Source: an uncultured Paracoccaceae bacterium (GTDB lineage: Bacteria; Pseudomonadota; Alphaproteobacteria; Rhodobacterales; Rhodobacteraceae). Taken from it: a stretch of DNA of 64,000 bases. Of the stretch, positions 55,572 to 64,000 are shown in pieces (position 1 is the stretch's first letter; each line of letters begins with the position of its first letter). The translations under genes were made by a program, and so were the position numbers. The stretch covers positions 61,040-125,039 of the forward strand of contig CANKVU010000015.1 of the NCBI GenBank assembly GCA_947487205.1, given 5' to 3'. Under the pieces are notes generated by a model that ran no database searches, was not told the DNA's origin, and saw only the letters and a program-made list of their open reading frames with translations.

Positions 55572-57157
55572 TGGCCAGCGTCGGAGAGATCCTGCCGCGG
55601 CTCCTCAAGGCGCGCGGCATCGACACCGCCTTCGGCATTCCCGGCGTCCACACGGTGGAATTCTACCGCGGCCTGCCCGGGAGCGGCGTGACCCACATCA
55701 CCCCCCGCCACGAGCAGGGGGCGGGCTTCATGGCCGACGGCTACGCCCGCGTGACGGGACGGCCGGCGGTCTGCCTCGTCATCTCCGGGCCGGGCGTCAC
55801 CAACATCGCCACCGCGATGGGGCAGGCCTATGCCGATTCCATGCCCATGCTGGTGATCTCCTCGGTCCATGCGCGGGCCGATCTGGGCCGGGGCGAGGGG
55901 CGGCTGCACGAACTCCAGGACCAGTCGGCGCTGGCCGCGGGCGTCGCCGCCTTCAGCCGCACGGTGATGGAACCGGCGGCCCTGGAACCCGCGCTCGACG
56001 CGGCGATGGCGGTGTTCCACGGCGCCCGTCCGCGGCCCGTTCATATCGAGATCCCGCTCGACGTGCTGACGGCCGAGGCGCCGGAACCGGGCAGGCCCGC
56101 CAGTCACCCCGCGCGTCCCCGCCCCGATGCGGCGGCCGTGGCGGAGGCCGCGCAGCGGCTCGACGCCGCAAATGCGCCGCTTCTGGTTCTGGGCGGCGGG
56201 GCCGCGGGGTCGCCGGAGGCGGCGCGCGGACTGGCCGAGCGGCTGGGCGCGCCGGTGATCCCCACGATCAACGCCAAGGGCATCCTGCCCCCGGGCCACC
56301 CGCTGCTGGTCGGATCGCTGCTGCCCGAGGCGCCGGTCAGGGACGCGCTCGAAGGCGCCGACGTGGTTCTGGCCGTGGGGACCGAGCTTGGCGAGACCGA
56401 CACGCTCCTCTTCGACGGACGGCCCCGGATGCGGGGCGACCTGATCCGGGTGGACATCGACCCCGCGCAGCTGGCGCGGAACGTCCCCGCCCGCGTCGGG
56501 ATCGTGTCGGATGCGGGCGCCTTCTGCGCGGCCCTGACCGCGGAGCTGACACGGACGCATGAAGGGGCGGGACGGGCGGCCGCCCTGCGCGACCAGGTGC
56601 GTCCGGCGCTCGATCCGGCTTATCTCGCCCATGGCCGGATCCTCGACCTCGTGGCGGCGGAGTTTCCCGGCCTGGTCGTGGCGGGCGATTCCTGCCAGCC
56701 GGTCTATGGCGGCAACCTGGCCTACGACCCACCCGCGCCGCGGTCCTGGTTCAACTCCTCCACCGGGTTCGGGACGCTGGGCTACGGTCTGCCCGCCGCC
56801 ATGGGGGCCAAGATCGCGCGCCCCGGCGCCCCCGTCGTGGCCCTGATCGGCGACGGCGGGATCCAGTTCACCCTGCCCGAGATCGCCACAGCGGTGGAGG
56901 CCGGACTGAGCCTGCCGATCCTTTTGTGGAACAACCGCGGCTACGGCGAGATCAAGACCTACATGCGGGCGCGAGACATCCCCGAGATCGGCGTCGATAT
57001 CCTGACGCCCGATTTCGCCGTCCTGGCCCAGGGGTTCGGGGCGGAAGCAGTGGCGGCCCGGACGCCCCCGGAACTGGTCGCCGCGCTGAAGGCCGCCTTC
57101 GCCGCCGGCCGCCCCACGCTGATCGAGATCGACGACGCCGTCGCGCGGGAATGGTGA
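55571..57157 (+). CDS. ThDP enzyme, 5-guanidino-2-oxopentanoate decarboxylase-like (AruI type)
   Basis: A 528-residue thiamine-diphosphate enzyme of the acetolactate synthase superfamily: catalytic Glu in PRHEQGAGFMADGYAR (about 45), the middle domain, and the cofactor motif GDGGIQFTLPEI with NNRGYGE (about 425-460). The FGIPGVHTVEFYRGL opening is that of the 2-ketoarginine decarboxylase (AruI) branch rather than IlvB. It would turn 2-ketoarginine into 4-guanidinobutyraldehyde. Last gene of the operon. No arginine:pyruvate transaminase (AruH) is in the window. Confidence 0.82.
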   Translation: MASVGEILPRLLKARGIDTAFGIPGVHTVEFYRGLPGSGVTHITPRHEQGAGFMADGYARVTGRPAVCLVISGPGVTNIATAMGQAYADSMPMLVISSVHARADLGRGEGRLHELQDQSALAAGVAAFSRTVMEPAALEPALDAAMAVFHGARPRPVHIEIPLDVLTAEAPEPGRPASHPARPRPDAAAVAEAAQRLDAANAPLLVLGGGAAGSPEAARGLAERLGAPVIPTINAKGILPPGHPLLVGSLLPEAPVRDALEGADVVLAVGTELGETDTLLFDGRPRMRGDLIRVDIDPAQLARNVPARVGIVSDAGAFCAALTAELTRTHEGAGRAAALRDQVRPALDPAYLAHGRILDLVAAEFPGLVVAGDSCQPVYGGNLAYDPPAPRSWFNSSTGFGTLGYGLPAAMGAKIARPGAPVVALIGDGGIQFTLPEIATAVEAGLSLPILLWNNRGYGEIKTYMRARDIPEIGVDILTPDFAVLAQGFGAEAVAARTPPELVAALKAAFAAGRPTLIEIDDAVAREW

Positions 57158-57452
57158 GCCCCGGCCCGCCGCGGCAGAAGGCGAGCTGACGCCGCCGCCT
57201 CGATGCCGATCTTCCCGAAGGGACCCTTCCGCGCAGGGCAGGGCCGTCGAGCGATGCGGCCGCGATCCCGCGCTTGCCCGTGGCCGGCGGCGTCCCGACA
57301 CCTCGGGCGCCCCCCACTTCGCATGTACCCGGCGCGCCGGAGAGCCGCGGCAGGGATTCGAGAACATTCGACGCATCCGCGCGAGGCGCGTTAACGGATC
57401 CTTGGACGAAGGTCCCGGAGAACCGCGATGCCGAGGAGGAAGGACCCACACG

Positions 57453-58694
57453 ATGCGAGCGCTCGCCCTGACGCACGAGGCCCAAGGCCGATCGCCGGAA
57501 GAGATCATCGCCACGGCATTGGCGACGGTGCGCGAACATCTGGGGATGGAGATCGCGTATCTGTCCGAGTTCGTCGCCGGGAGGAGCGTGTTCCGGGCTG
57601 TCGACGCGCCGGGCCTGGAGCATCTCATTGCCGCCGGCGACAGCCGCGATCTCAACGACGTCTACTGCCAGCACATCCTCGACGGGCGCCTTCCCGAACT
57701 GATCCCGGATACCGGCGACGAGCCCCTTTGCCTGGCTATGCCGATCACCGCGGCCGCCCCGATCGGCAGCCATGTCAGCGTTCCGATCCGGCGGCGCGAC
57801 GGGACCCCCTACGGCATGTTCTGCTGCCTCAGCCCGCGACCGAACACTACGCTGACGGACCGGGATCTGAGCGTCATGCGGATCTTCGCGGATCTGGCCG
57901 CCGAGCAGGTCAACGGCGCCTTGAGCGCGCGCGACACGCAGGCCGCGAAGGTCGCCGTGATCCGCGAGGTGCTGGAGACGGAGGCGATCAGGATCGTCTA
58001 TCAACCGATCGTCGATCTCCGGTCCGGCACCACCCAGGGGGTCGAGGCGCTGAGCCGCTTCGACATCGATCCGTACCGCACGCCCGATCTTTGGTTCGCC
58101 GACGCGGCCTCCGTGGGGTTGGGCGTGGACCTGGAACTTGCCGCGATCAGGGCGGCGCTGGTCGCGCTCCGGGATCTGCCCGACCACATCTACCTGTCGT
58201 TCAATGCCGGACCGGCCACGATCGTGTCGGGCAGGCTGGGCGAGGTCCTGGAGGGTCAGCCGCTGCGGCGCCTTCTCCTCGAGATGACGGAACACGACCA
58301 GGTCGCCGCCGAGGAACCGCTCCTCGAGGAGCTCCGGCTTTGGCGCGGCCGCGGCATGAAGATCGCCATCGACGATGCCGGCGCGGGGTATTCCGGCCTG
58401 CAGCAGATCATCCGGATCGCCCCGGACATCCTCAAGCTCGACCGGTCCCTCGTGACGGGCATTCATGCCGATCCCGCGCGGCGCTCGCTGGCGGCCGCCA
58501 TGGTCCATTTCGCCACCGAGACGGGCGCCAAGATCGTCGCCGAAGGAATCGAGTGCGAGGAGGAATCCCGTGCCCTGACCTCCCTGGGGGTGCATCTCGG
58601 GCAAGGATGGCATTTCGGCCGCCCCGGTGATGTGAGGGCGGCACGGCGGCCAGGTCACGACCGTCGGGATGGTGTGATTTCCCGGTCGGCCTGA
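57453..58694 (+). CDS. GAF-EAL cyclic-di-GMP phosphodiesterase
   Basis: A 413-residue protein: a GAF domain at about residues 10-160 (YLSEFVAGRSVFRAV, SVPIRRRDGTPYGMFCCLS) and an EAL domain at about 175-400. EAL residues are mostly kept: GVEALSRF, LSFNAGP, LLEMTEH, IDDAGAGYSGL (usual DDFG is DDAG), LKLDRSL, VAEGIE and LGQGW. Activity is therefore likely. There is no GGDEF domain. ATG 57453 follows GAGGAGGAAGG. It should lower cyclic-di-GMP in response to a GAF-bound signal. Confidence 0.88.
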   Translation: MRALALTHEAQGRSPEEIIATALATVREHLGMEIAYLSEFVAGRSVFRAVDAPGLEHLIAAGDSRDLNDVYCQHILDGRLPELIPDTGDEPLCLAMPITAAAPIGSHVSVPIRRRDGTPYGMFCCLSPRPNTTLTDRDLSVMRIFADLAAEQVNGALSARDTQAAKVAVIREVLETEAIRIVYQPIVDLRSGTTQGVEALSRFDIDPYRTPDLWFADAASVGLGVDLELAAIRAALVALRDLPDHIYLSFNAGPATIVSGRLGEVLEGQPLRRLLLEMTEHDQVAAEEPLLEELRLWRGRGMKIAIDDAGAGYSGLQQIIRIAPDILKLDRSLVTGIHADPARRSLAAAMVHFATETGAKIVAEGIECEEESRALTSLGVHLGQGWHFGRPGDVRAARRPGHDRRDGVISRSA

Positions 58695-58982
58695 GGACAT
58701 GATCAGGCGGCTTGCGTGGATGTTCCGGGAATGGGATCGAGCTCGACGGCATCGATGCGCGGGAAGACCTCGACCTGCAGGCAGCGGCGAACCGGTTCGC
58801 CATTATGCCCGATGACCGTCTCCCCCGATGAGGGGCTGGAAACGGTCATTAGGGAGCCGGTCCGGCGGCCAGATGAACAGAGTTCCGACGCTCTCCTTAC
58901 GCCTGGCCATGGGCGTCCGGAAAGCCGGCGCAGCATCGGGACCCACATGCTTCTGGACGGCAAGGCCGTTCTTCAACGCATT
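58695..58982. other. Gap with at most one small leftward frame
   Basis: 288 bp between the EAL and DUF2793 genes. A leftward frame from 58849 to 58703 (48 residues, containing VIGHNGEPVRRCLQVEV) begins with ATG but lacks a ribosome site and family match. It may be a remnant of a phage-tail-like gene linked to DUF2793, or nothing. Confidence 0.3.
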
Positions 58983-60125
58983 CTAGAACCACCTTCCCAC
59001 TGCGAAACACGACGTGACGAGGGTGGCGCCCGGCGGGATGTCCGGCGCCGCATGAGCCTTGAACTGGTCGATTATGGCGTTCGTCGCGAAGGCTTTGGAC
59101 GTGGCTGCGCCCCAATAGGTCCGCTCGCTGAACGCGGCGGCGTAGCCGGTCGCGCTGGCCAGGTCCGGTGTGTGGAAGACGGTGGGCTGGTCGGCGAACG
59201 GCGCGGGGAAGTTCCAGACCTGGCGCAAGTGGAACGCGGCGTTCTGGACCAGGGTGAAATTGCTAATGCGACAGATCTGGCTTCCGTCGGCATATCGCGT
59301 GTATTCGCCCCTCTGGTTGATGCCCCTTTCCATCGCGGCGCCGGTCGGCATGCCTTCGTTCTGTGACACGATGCCGACGAGGTTGCCCGGGCAATAGCCC
59401 AGATCCGCTCGCATCAGCCGTCCCGGTGTCGTGTCCTCGGAACTGGTCTGGACGGCCGCACCCTCGATCCGCTCGGCCGTGATCGTGCCGAAGCTCGTCT
59501 TGCCGGTGGCCGATTCCACCGTGAACGCGGTGATCCAGGACCCGTCATCGCCGCTCACCTTCACGGAAAGGTCGTCGCTTCCCGCGAGCCCTATCTCTGC
59601 CCGGCCCGAGAAGGCGTCCTGGAACAGAAGGCTTGCCGTTTCGTCCGCGCTGGCCTTGTTCACGACCAGGCGGTGACTTGCGCCCTCGTGGGACAGGGTG
59701 GTGGTGGCCGCGGCCACGGACAATCGGCTGGTCTCGTCCCACGTCGCGTTGATGCCGATCCCCTCGAACGAGCCGGCTGACCCGGTGGCGCTCAGGCTCT
59801 GCCACATCCCCCCCCGGAATACCTGGACCGCCTGCTCCTTTTCCGCCCAGGCCAGGAAACCCTCGCGCGGCTCCAGGAAGATCCAGCCGCCCCCGTAAAA
59901 GCAGGCGAGCTGGCCCTCTTTTCCCGCGAACGGACCCGTGGCGGTCGCCGCTACGGCCACGACCTGGCCTTCGAATGGCTCGGAAGGCGGGGCCGTCACC
60001 TCCGTATCGCTCAAGCGGAGCTGCACCAAGGCGTCGAGCATCTCCAGAGCTTGGTTGTGCGTCACGTGTTTCTGCGCTTGCCCGGGAAGGATGTAGGGCA
60101 TCGAGAGAATCGGTGAAGATGACAT
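58983..60125 (-). CDS. DUF2793 domain protein (phage/GTA-like)
   Basis: A 380-residue protein. Residues ~1-120 are the DUF2793 domain (PYILPGQAQKHVTHNQALEMLDALVQL, then EGQLACFYGGGWIFLEPREG and WAEKEQAVQVFRGGMW). The rest is a beta-rich, Ala/Thr-rich region with a C-terminal part (residues ~280-380) reminiscent of tail-fibre or adhesin ends. DUF2793 proteins occur in prophages and gene-transfer-agent-related regions of Rhodobacteraceae. No other tail or capsid gene is beside it. Start 60125 has GAGGAAG upstream. Confidence 0.85.
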   Translation of the reverse strand: MSSSPILSMPYILPGQAQKHVTHNQALEMLDALVQLRLSDTEVTAPPSEPFEGQVVAVAATATGPFAGKEGQLACFYGGGWIFLEPREGFLAWAEKEQAVQVFRGGMWQSLSATGSAGSFEGIGINATWDETSRLSVAAATTTLSHEGASHRLVVNKASADETASLLFQDAFSGRAEIGLAGSDDLSVKVSGDDGSWITAFTVESATGKTSFGTITAERIEGAAVQTSSEDTTPGRLMRADLGYCPGNLVGIVSQNEGMPTGAAMERGINQRGEYTRYADGSQICRISNFTLVQNAAFHLRQVWNFPAPFADQPTVFHTPDLASATGYAAAFSERTYWGAATSKAFATNAIIDQFKAHAAPDIPPGATLVTSCFAVGRWF

Positions 60126-60400
60126 GCGCGCTTCCTCGTATCGGACCGCGCCACGCTTCCATGCCTGGGCTGACTTGCCGTGAATTCGATGTACGCAGGC
60201 TTAGCCTTCCGACAACATTTGCAACGATTGTCTACCTCCACGGCTCCATTACTTTGCTCGACAGAAAAATGGTCCTCCCCGAGGCCCAGCCCTTTGCATT
60301 TCGTGGTGCACGATGCGCGTTTCAGAAGCTCGAAGCCAATGTCCGCTTCGAGCCCGTACCGGTCATTGGTGCCGAACGCAGCGAAGGTCGGCTCTCCGCC

Positions 60401-61973
60401 GATTCTGTGGAAAAACCCCCGTTCGCGAGTGCAGAATGGCGGTGGTTTAGCAGGGCGCAAACGCCTTTCTTATCAGGCGCTCTGCGTTTGCTGCGGTGCG
60501 GGAAAAATCTTCGCCAGCTTCCTGAGGTTCTGGGCGGTGGCGGAGAGGAGGAATTCGTCTTTTGCGCCGCTCGGGCCGCGTAATCGGAGCCTTCCGAGGC
60601 CGAGGATGCGCTTGAGGTGGGCGAAGAGCATCTCGACCTTCTTCCTCAGCCTCATGGAGATCACGTATTGGTTGGTTTTCGAGATGTCGCGCGCGACTTG
60701 GCGGGCGTCCTCATGCTCCTCGTGGGTGATCTTGCGGGCGTCCGCGTTCGGGCAGCACTCCGCCTTGGATGGGCAGGCCTGGCAGACCTCTTTCAACGCC
60801 CGATAGCGGGCCGTCCCTTTGTCGGTCGGCCCCCGGTTCGGGTCGGAATCGGTCCGGCGGAACTTCTTCAGTTCGTGGCCCTCGGGGCAGATGTACTGGT
60901 CGTTCTCAGCATCCCATTCGATATCCGCCCGGGTCCAGGTCCCGTCGCTGCGTCCCGACTTGTCGAAGACGGGGATGTCCGGTGCGATCTTGCGGTCGAC
61001 CAGCCAGCCCAGTATCGGCCCGGTGCCGTAGGCGGTGTCGGCGATCAGGCGCTTGGGATGCAGATCGAACCTGTCCTTCACCCGGTCCAGCATGGTCTTG
61101 GTCGAACCGACCTCGGCCTGCCGGATCGACCTCGTGGCTTCGACATCCACGATCACCCCGTGATCCGTGTCGATCAGATAGTTGTCGGAATAGCTGAAGA
61201 ATGCGTTCGCCAATGTCTCTCGGACCATTGGCGTGACATCGGCTCACCCTTGCGGGCCGCCGTCCACTGGCTCGCGGGGTCGGAGTGCGCGGTGAACTTG
61301 GGCTGGACCTCGCTGGCGGCCCCGAACGCGGCCTCATCCAGCGTATCGAGATACTCGCGCACCGCGCGGGGCGCGTCGGCCGGATCGATCCGTGCCACGT
61401 CCCATTCTTCTTTAGGCGTGGAGTTCTGCTTGTTCGCGTCCGCTTCGGTCAGGCTGGCGTCTACCGCCATGCGCTGCCCGCCGACCAGGCCCTCGGCGAT
61501 GCACCGTGCGACGGTCGTCTCGAACAGATGGCGCAGCAGCTCGCTCTCCCGGAACCGCCCGTGACGGTTCTTGGAAAAGGTCGAATGATCCGGCACCCGG
61601 TCCGACAGGTCGAGGCGGCAGAACCAGTGATACGCCAGGTTCAGATGCACCTCGTCGCACAGCCGCCGCTCCGACCGGATGCCAAAGCAATAGCCGACCA
61701 GCAGCATCCGGATCAGCAGCTCGGGATCGACGGAGGGACGGCCGGTATGGCTGTAAAAATCCGCGAGATGGCCGCGGATGCTGCTTAGGTCGACAAACCG
61801 GTCGATGGATCGCAAAAGGTGGTCCTGCGGGACGTGATCCTCCAGCGAGAACTCGTAGAACAGCGCCGGTTGCGCCACCTGCCGCGGTCCCAACATCGCC
61901 AATCCTCCCACCCCATGGAGGAATTGAATCAGCGCTCACACCCCAAAACAAGCCGAGTTTTTCAACGGAATAG
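60401..61973 (-). mobile_element. IS1182-family insertion sequence, transposase broken
   Basis: About 1.57 kb bounded by imperfect inverted ends: GATTCTGTGGAAAAAC at 60401-60416 and, on the minus strand from 61973, CTATTCCGTTGAAAAACTC. The inside is one transposase gene in two frames. Element limits are set by the matching ends and could be off by a few bases. I saw no clear target duplication. Confidence 0.75.
60473..61911 (-). pseudogene. IS1182-family transposase, disrupted by a ~41-bp insertion
   Basis: The N-terminal part (61911 to about 61233) reads MLGPRQVAQPALFYEFSLED, DHLLRSIDRFVDLS and DHSTFSKNRHGRF, with DDE-type catalytic Asp in MAVDASLTEADANK. The C-terminal part (about 61193 to 60473) reads FFSYSDNYLIDTDHGVIVDVE, DTAYGTG, and ends QNLRKLAKI. 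Between ARKG and AFFSYSDN about 41 extra bases change the frame and introduce an early stop. They carry a perfect inverted repeat CGCCAATG / CATTGGCG. The transposase is probably inactive unless the hairpin serves recoding. Confidence 0.8.
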
Positions 61974-62363
61974 GCCCCCCTCCGAGCAGGTGAGCTCCGC
62001 GGCGAAGGTAGGCTTTCCGCGCTGCGCGACCTCGATGGACCCCACAGTCCGGCGGGATTATCTTGTTTTCAAACGCGATTGCTCCCTGCCTTCGGAGGGC
62101 AGCGCTGGGGTCGTAGGCTGCGGTTCGCCAACCCACGAACGTCCCGGCGGAAGCTGCATGGGGGCGTGGACTGCGCCTGAGCGTGGGCTGCGCCCGAATA
62201 ACGTGCCTCTGTTGATGAACCGTGTGTAGCTCCTTGTTCCTTTCACGTATGGTCGGACTATTCGCACGCGGCAGTGCTGAAAGGGTCCGGCAGCGCGTTC
62301 GTCTCGATCCGGGCGCGGGGGTGCTCTTGCTGTCCACCACATGACGGAAGCGAGGAGTATACC
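61974..62363. other. Gap between the IS and the histidine kinase gene
   Basis: 390 bp without a supported gene. Close to the IS it holds GCGAAGGTAGGCTTTCCGC (62002-62020), which matches 17 of 19 bases of 60381-60399 on the other side of the element. The right part should contain the kinase promoter; CGAGGAG (62351-62357) is the kinase ribosome site. No clear sigma-70 or EcfG-type pair was seen. Confidence 0.45.
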
Positions 62364-63440
62364 TTGGACGATACAGCCCTCCACACGTCATCTATGGCCG
62401 CAGGTTCCCGCGAAGAGCGCTTGGAGCTCATCCTTGAGATGAGCCCGGTCGGCGTCTGGGAGCTCGACGTGGTGTCGGGGGCCGCCTGGCGCAACGCGCA
62501 GCACGACAAGATTTTCGGGTACGATCAGCTTCTGCCGGAATGGAGCTATGCGACGTTTCTCGACCACGTGATCCCCATAGATCGGGCCATGGTCGAAGCG
62601 CGTTACGGCGGCGCGCTCGAGGCTGGGACGCCGTGGTCATTCGAATGTCGGATAATGCGCTCCGACGGTGAAACACGATGGATCGATGCCAAAGGACGGC
62701 CGTTCAGATCCGACACCGGGAAGGTCGTCAAATTGATCGGTCATGTCATCGACGTGACCCATACGAAGGAAAACGAGGAACGCCTTCGGCTTTTGATCGA
62801 CGAGCTCAACCATCGAGTTCGCAACACACTCGGAGTGGTCCAGGCGATCGCCGCGCGCTCGTTTCAGGAACACGTCGCCATGGACCAAGCTCGAGCTGAC
62901 TTCGCGGGCCGCATCAATGCTCTCGCCGCCGCCCACTCCCTTCTTTCCGAAAGCAATTGGACGGAAGCCACACTCGAACAGGTCATCGAAAAGACGCTGC
63001 TGCCGCACCGCCAACCGAACATGTCGGGCGGGGGCGGCGGGTTCGAGGTATCACCTGGTCCCAATGTTCCTCTTTCCGCCAAGCACGCGGTCAGCCTGAC
63101 GATGGCGCTCAACGAGCTTGCGACCAATGCGACTAAACACGGTGCCCTTTCGCATCCCGAGGGTAAAGTCGAGCTGTCCTGGAGCATTGCACAACCGGAT
63201 GAGGACGCCGCTGACACCGCCGAGCACGTCGACGCCGGTGGCCGTAACGTGGAGATCTCCTGGCGTGAAAGCGGAGGACCGGTCGTTGAGCGCGGCGAAC
63301 GGACCGGCTTTGGCATGTCGCTGCTCCAGCGCATCCTGCCTGCCGACATGGACGGGCAGGTCGACGTGCTCTTTGACCCTGCCGGGCTGCGATGTCGGAT
63401 CGTTTTCGACGCCAAGCCGTTGGACACCTCGGGCTCCTGA
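62364..63440 (+). CDS. PAS-domain HWE-family sensor histidine kinase
   Basis: A 358-residue kinase. A PAS domain lies at about 15-140 (MSPVGVWELDVVSG, then RWIDAKGRPF and GHVIDVTHTKENEERL). The kinase has His150 in ELNHRVRNTLGVVQ, a N-box with His (LNELATNATKHGAL) and the W-x-E motif in SWRESGGP, which define the HWE family. The TTG at 62364 is chosen as start because GAGGAG lies 7 bp upstream; the ATG at 62394 lacks one. No membrane segment, so cytoplasmic; the signal is unknown. A response regulator follows 37 bp later. Confidence 0.88.
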   Translation: MDDTALHTSSMAAGSREERLELILEMSPVGVWELDVVSGAAWRNAQHDKIFGYDQLLPEWSYATFLDHVIPIDRAMVEARYGGALEAGTPWSFECRIMRSDGETRWIDAKGRPFRSDTGKVVKLIGHVIDVTHTKENEERLRLLIDELNHRVRNTLGVVQAIAARSFQEHVAMDQARADFAGRINALAAAHSLLSESNWTEATLEQVIEKTLLPHRQPNMSGGGGGFEVSPGPNVPLSAKHAVSLTMALNELATNATKHGALSHPEGKVELSWSIAQPDEDAADTAEHVDAGGRNVEISWRESGGPVVERGERTGFGMSLLQRILPADMDGQVDVLFDPAGLRCRIVFDAKPLDTSGS

Positions 63441-63477
63441 CTGGGCATAGCCTCGCCCATCTGGAAGGCCTGCCCGC

Positions 63478-63864
63478 ATGACAACACCTAACGCCAGAGT
63501 CCCCGGAAAGCTACGCGCCCTGATCGTCGAGGACGAGGGTCTGATCGCGATGCTGATCGAAGATTTCCTCCTCGAGATGGGTTTCTCCGAGGTGGCGACC
63601 GCGGCATCCCTGAAGGAAGGGCTTAGGAGTGCCAGGGAAGGTCGGTTCGACGTCGCGGTCCTCGATGTCAACCTGAGGGGCGAACGATCCGACGAAATCG
63701 CAGCTATGTTGATTGAGCGTGGCGTGCCATTCACTTTCACGACGGGCTACGGTCACGTTGGTCTGTCTGAGGAGTTCTTAGATTTTCCCGTCGCGACCAA
63801 GCCTGTGCAGTTCGCCGAGCTTCGCGACATCGTCGAGCGCCTCCTCGGCTCGTCATCGAGCTGA
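63478..63864 (+). CDS. Single-domain response regulator (FAT-GUY type)
   Basis: A 128-residue receiver domain only: acidic pocket VEDEG near residue 17, phosphorylated Asp63 in VLDVNLRG, PFTFTTGYG (the FAT-GUY-like motif of regulators paired with HWE kinases) and Lys108 in TKPV. It has no output domain, so it may act as a phosphate sink or partner protein. It is 37 bp after the HWE kinase, the likely partner. ATG 63478. Confidence 0.92.
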   Translation: MTTPNARVPGKLRALIVEDEGLIAMLIEDFLLEMGFSEVATAASLKEGLRSAREGRFDVAVLDVNLRGERSDEIAAMLIERGVPFTFTTGYGHVGLSEEFLDFPVATKPVQFAELRDIVERLLGSSSS

Positions 63865-63965
63865 TCAAGGCAGCGCGGGCGCCTTCTTGCTTGGAGCAGC
63901 GATGGTCCGCAATCTGAACCGCCCCGGCTTGCCTGGAGGGCCGAACTCTCGAAGGATAGCCCTCC

Positions 63966-64000
63966 ATGGACAGGAAGACGCACTCTACGAAGCCGTACCC
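63966..64000 (+). CDS. Start of a possible gene cut by the window edge
   Basis: ATG 63966 with AAGGAT about 9 bp upstream opens a basic frame (MDRKTHSTKPYP) that runs off the end. Too short to identify. The 100 bp before it, after the response regulator, show no other feature. Confidence 0.3.
   Translation, partial: MDRKTHSTKPY

Overview
The window is very GC-rich, densely coded DNA from an alphaproteobacterium, most likely a member of the Rhodobacteraceae (Roseobacter group). The main clues are a VPLPA-CTERM-type exosortase (XrtD) locus, TRAP transport, a phasin, a carbamoyltransferase/SxtJ/DUF5989 set, a DUF2793 protein and an HWE-type histidine kinase. All identifications come from reading motifs and layout; no database search was run.

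Region 1 (0-12.3 kb) is an exopolysaccharide and exosortase locus. A hexapeptide acyltransferase, a CpsD-like tyrosine kinase, a Wzz/GumC-like chain-length protein and an AAA ATPase are read leftward. Divergent from them are an undecaprenyl-phosphate sugar transferase, a PrsT-like TPR lipoprotein, a Wza-like exporter, an outer-membrane barrel, an exosortase fused to an EpsI domain and a rhomboid protease. A four-unit 25-26 bp tandem repeat and a phasin gene close the region.

Region 2 (13.7-28.1 kb) holds an SxtJ/DUF5989/carbamoyltransferase/SGNH-hydrolase group, an FMN-dependent 2-hydroxyacid (lactate) dehydrogenase and a sulfotransferase. It continues with a tightly coupled glycosyltransferase operon headed by a sucrose-phosphate-synthase-like enzyme fused to a HAD phosphatase, two small genes of unknown function, a Crp/Fnr regulator and an orphan trehalose-phosphatase-like gene.

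Region 3 (28.2-42.3 kb) is metabolic. A fused 5-oxoprolinase overlaps an Nramp-like transporter that lacks the usual metal-binding motifs. Then come DoxX, an acetylesterase-like protein, a TRAP dicarboxylate transporter, a DASS anion transporter and NADP-malic enzyme, which together form a C4-dicarboxylate import and oxidation module.

Region 4 (42.3-57.2 kb) starts with a decayed acyltransferase-3 remnant. It has an ethanolamine module (eutB, eutC, permease) and a TetR regulator read leftward. A nine-gene operon read rightward encodes a polyamine-type ABC importer, an MBL hydrolase, an aldehyde dehydrogenase, an agmatinase-family ureohydrolase, a YjiH-type membrane protein and a 2-ketoarginine decarboxylase-like enzyme. 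This fits catabolism of 2-ketoarginine through 4-guanidinobutyrate to GABA and urea.

Region 5 (57.4-64 kb) looks like accessory DNA: a GAF-EAL phosphodiesterase, an orphan DUF2793 phage-like protein, a frame-broken IS1182-family element, an HWE histidine kinase with a single-domain response regulator, and the first codons of another possible gene.
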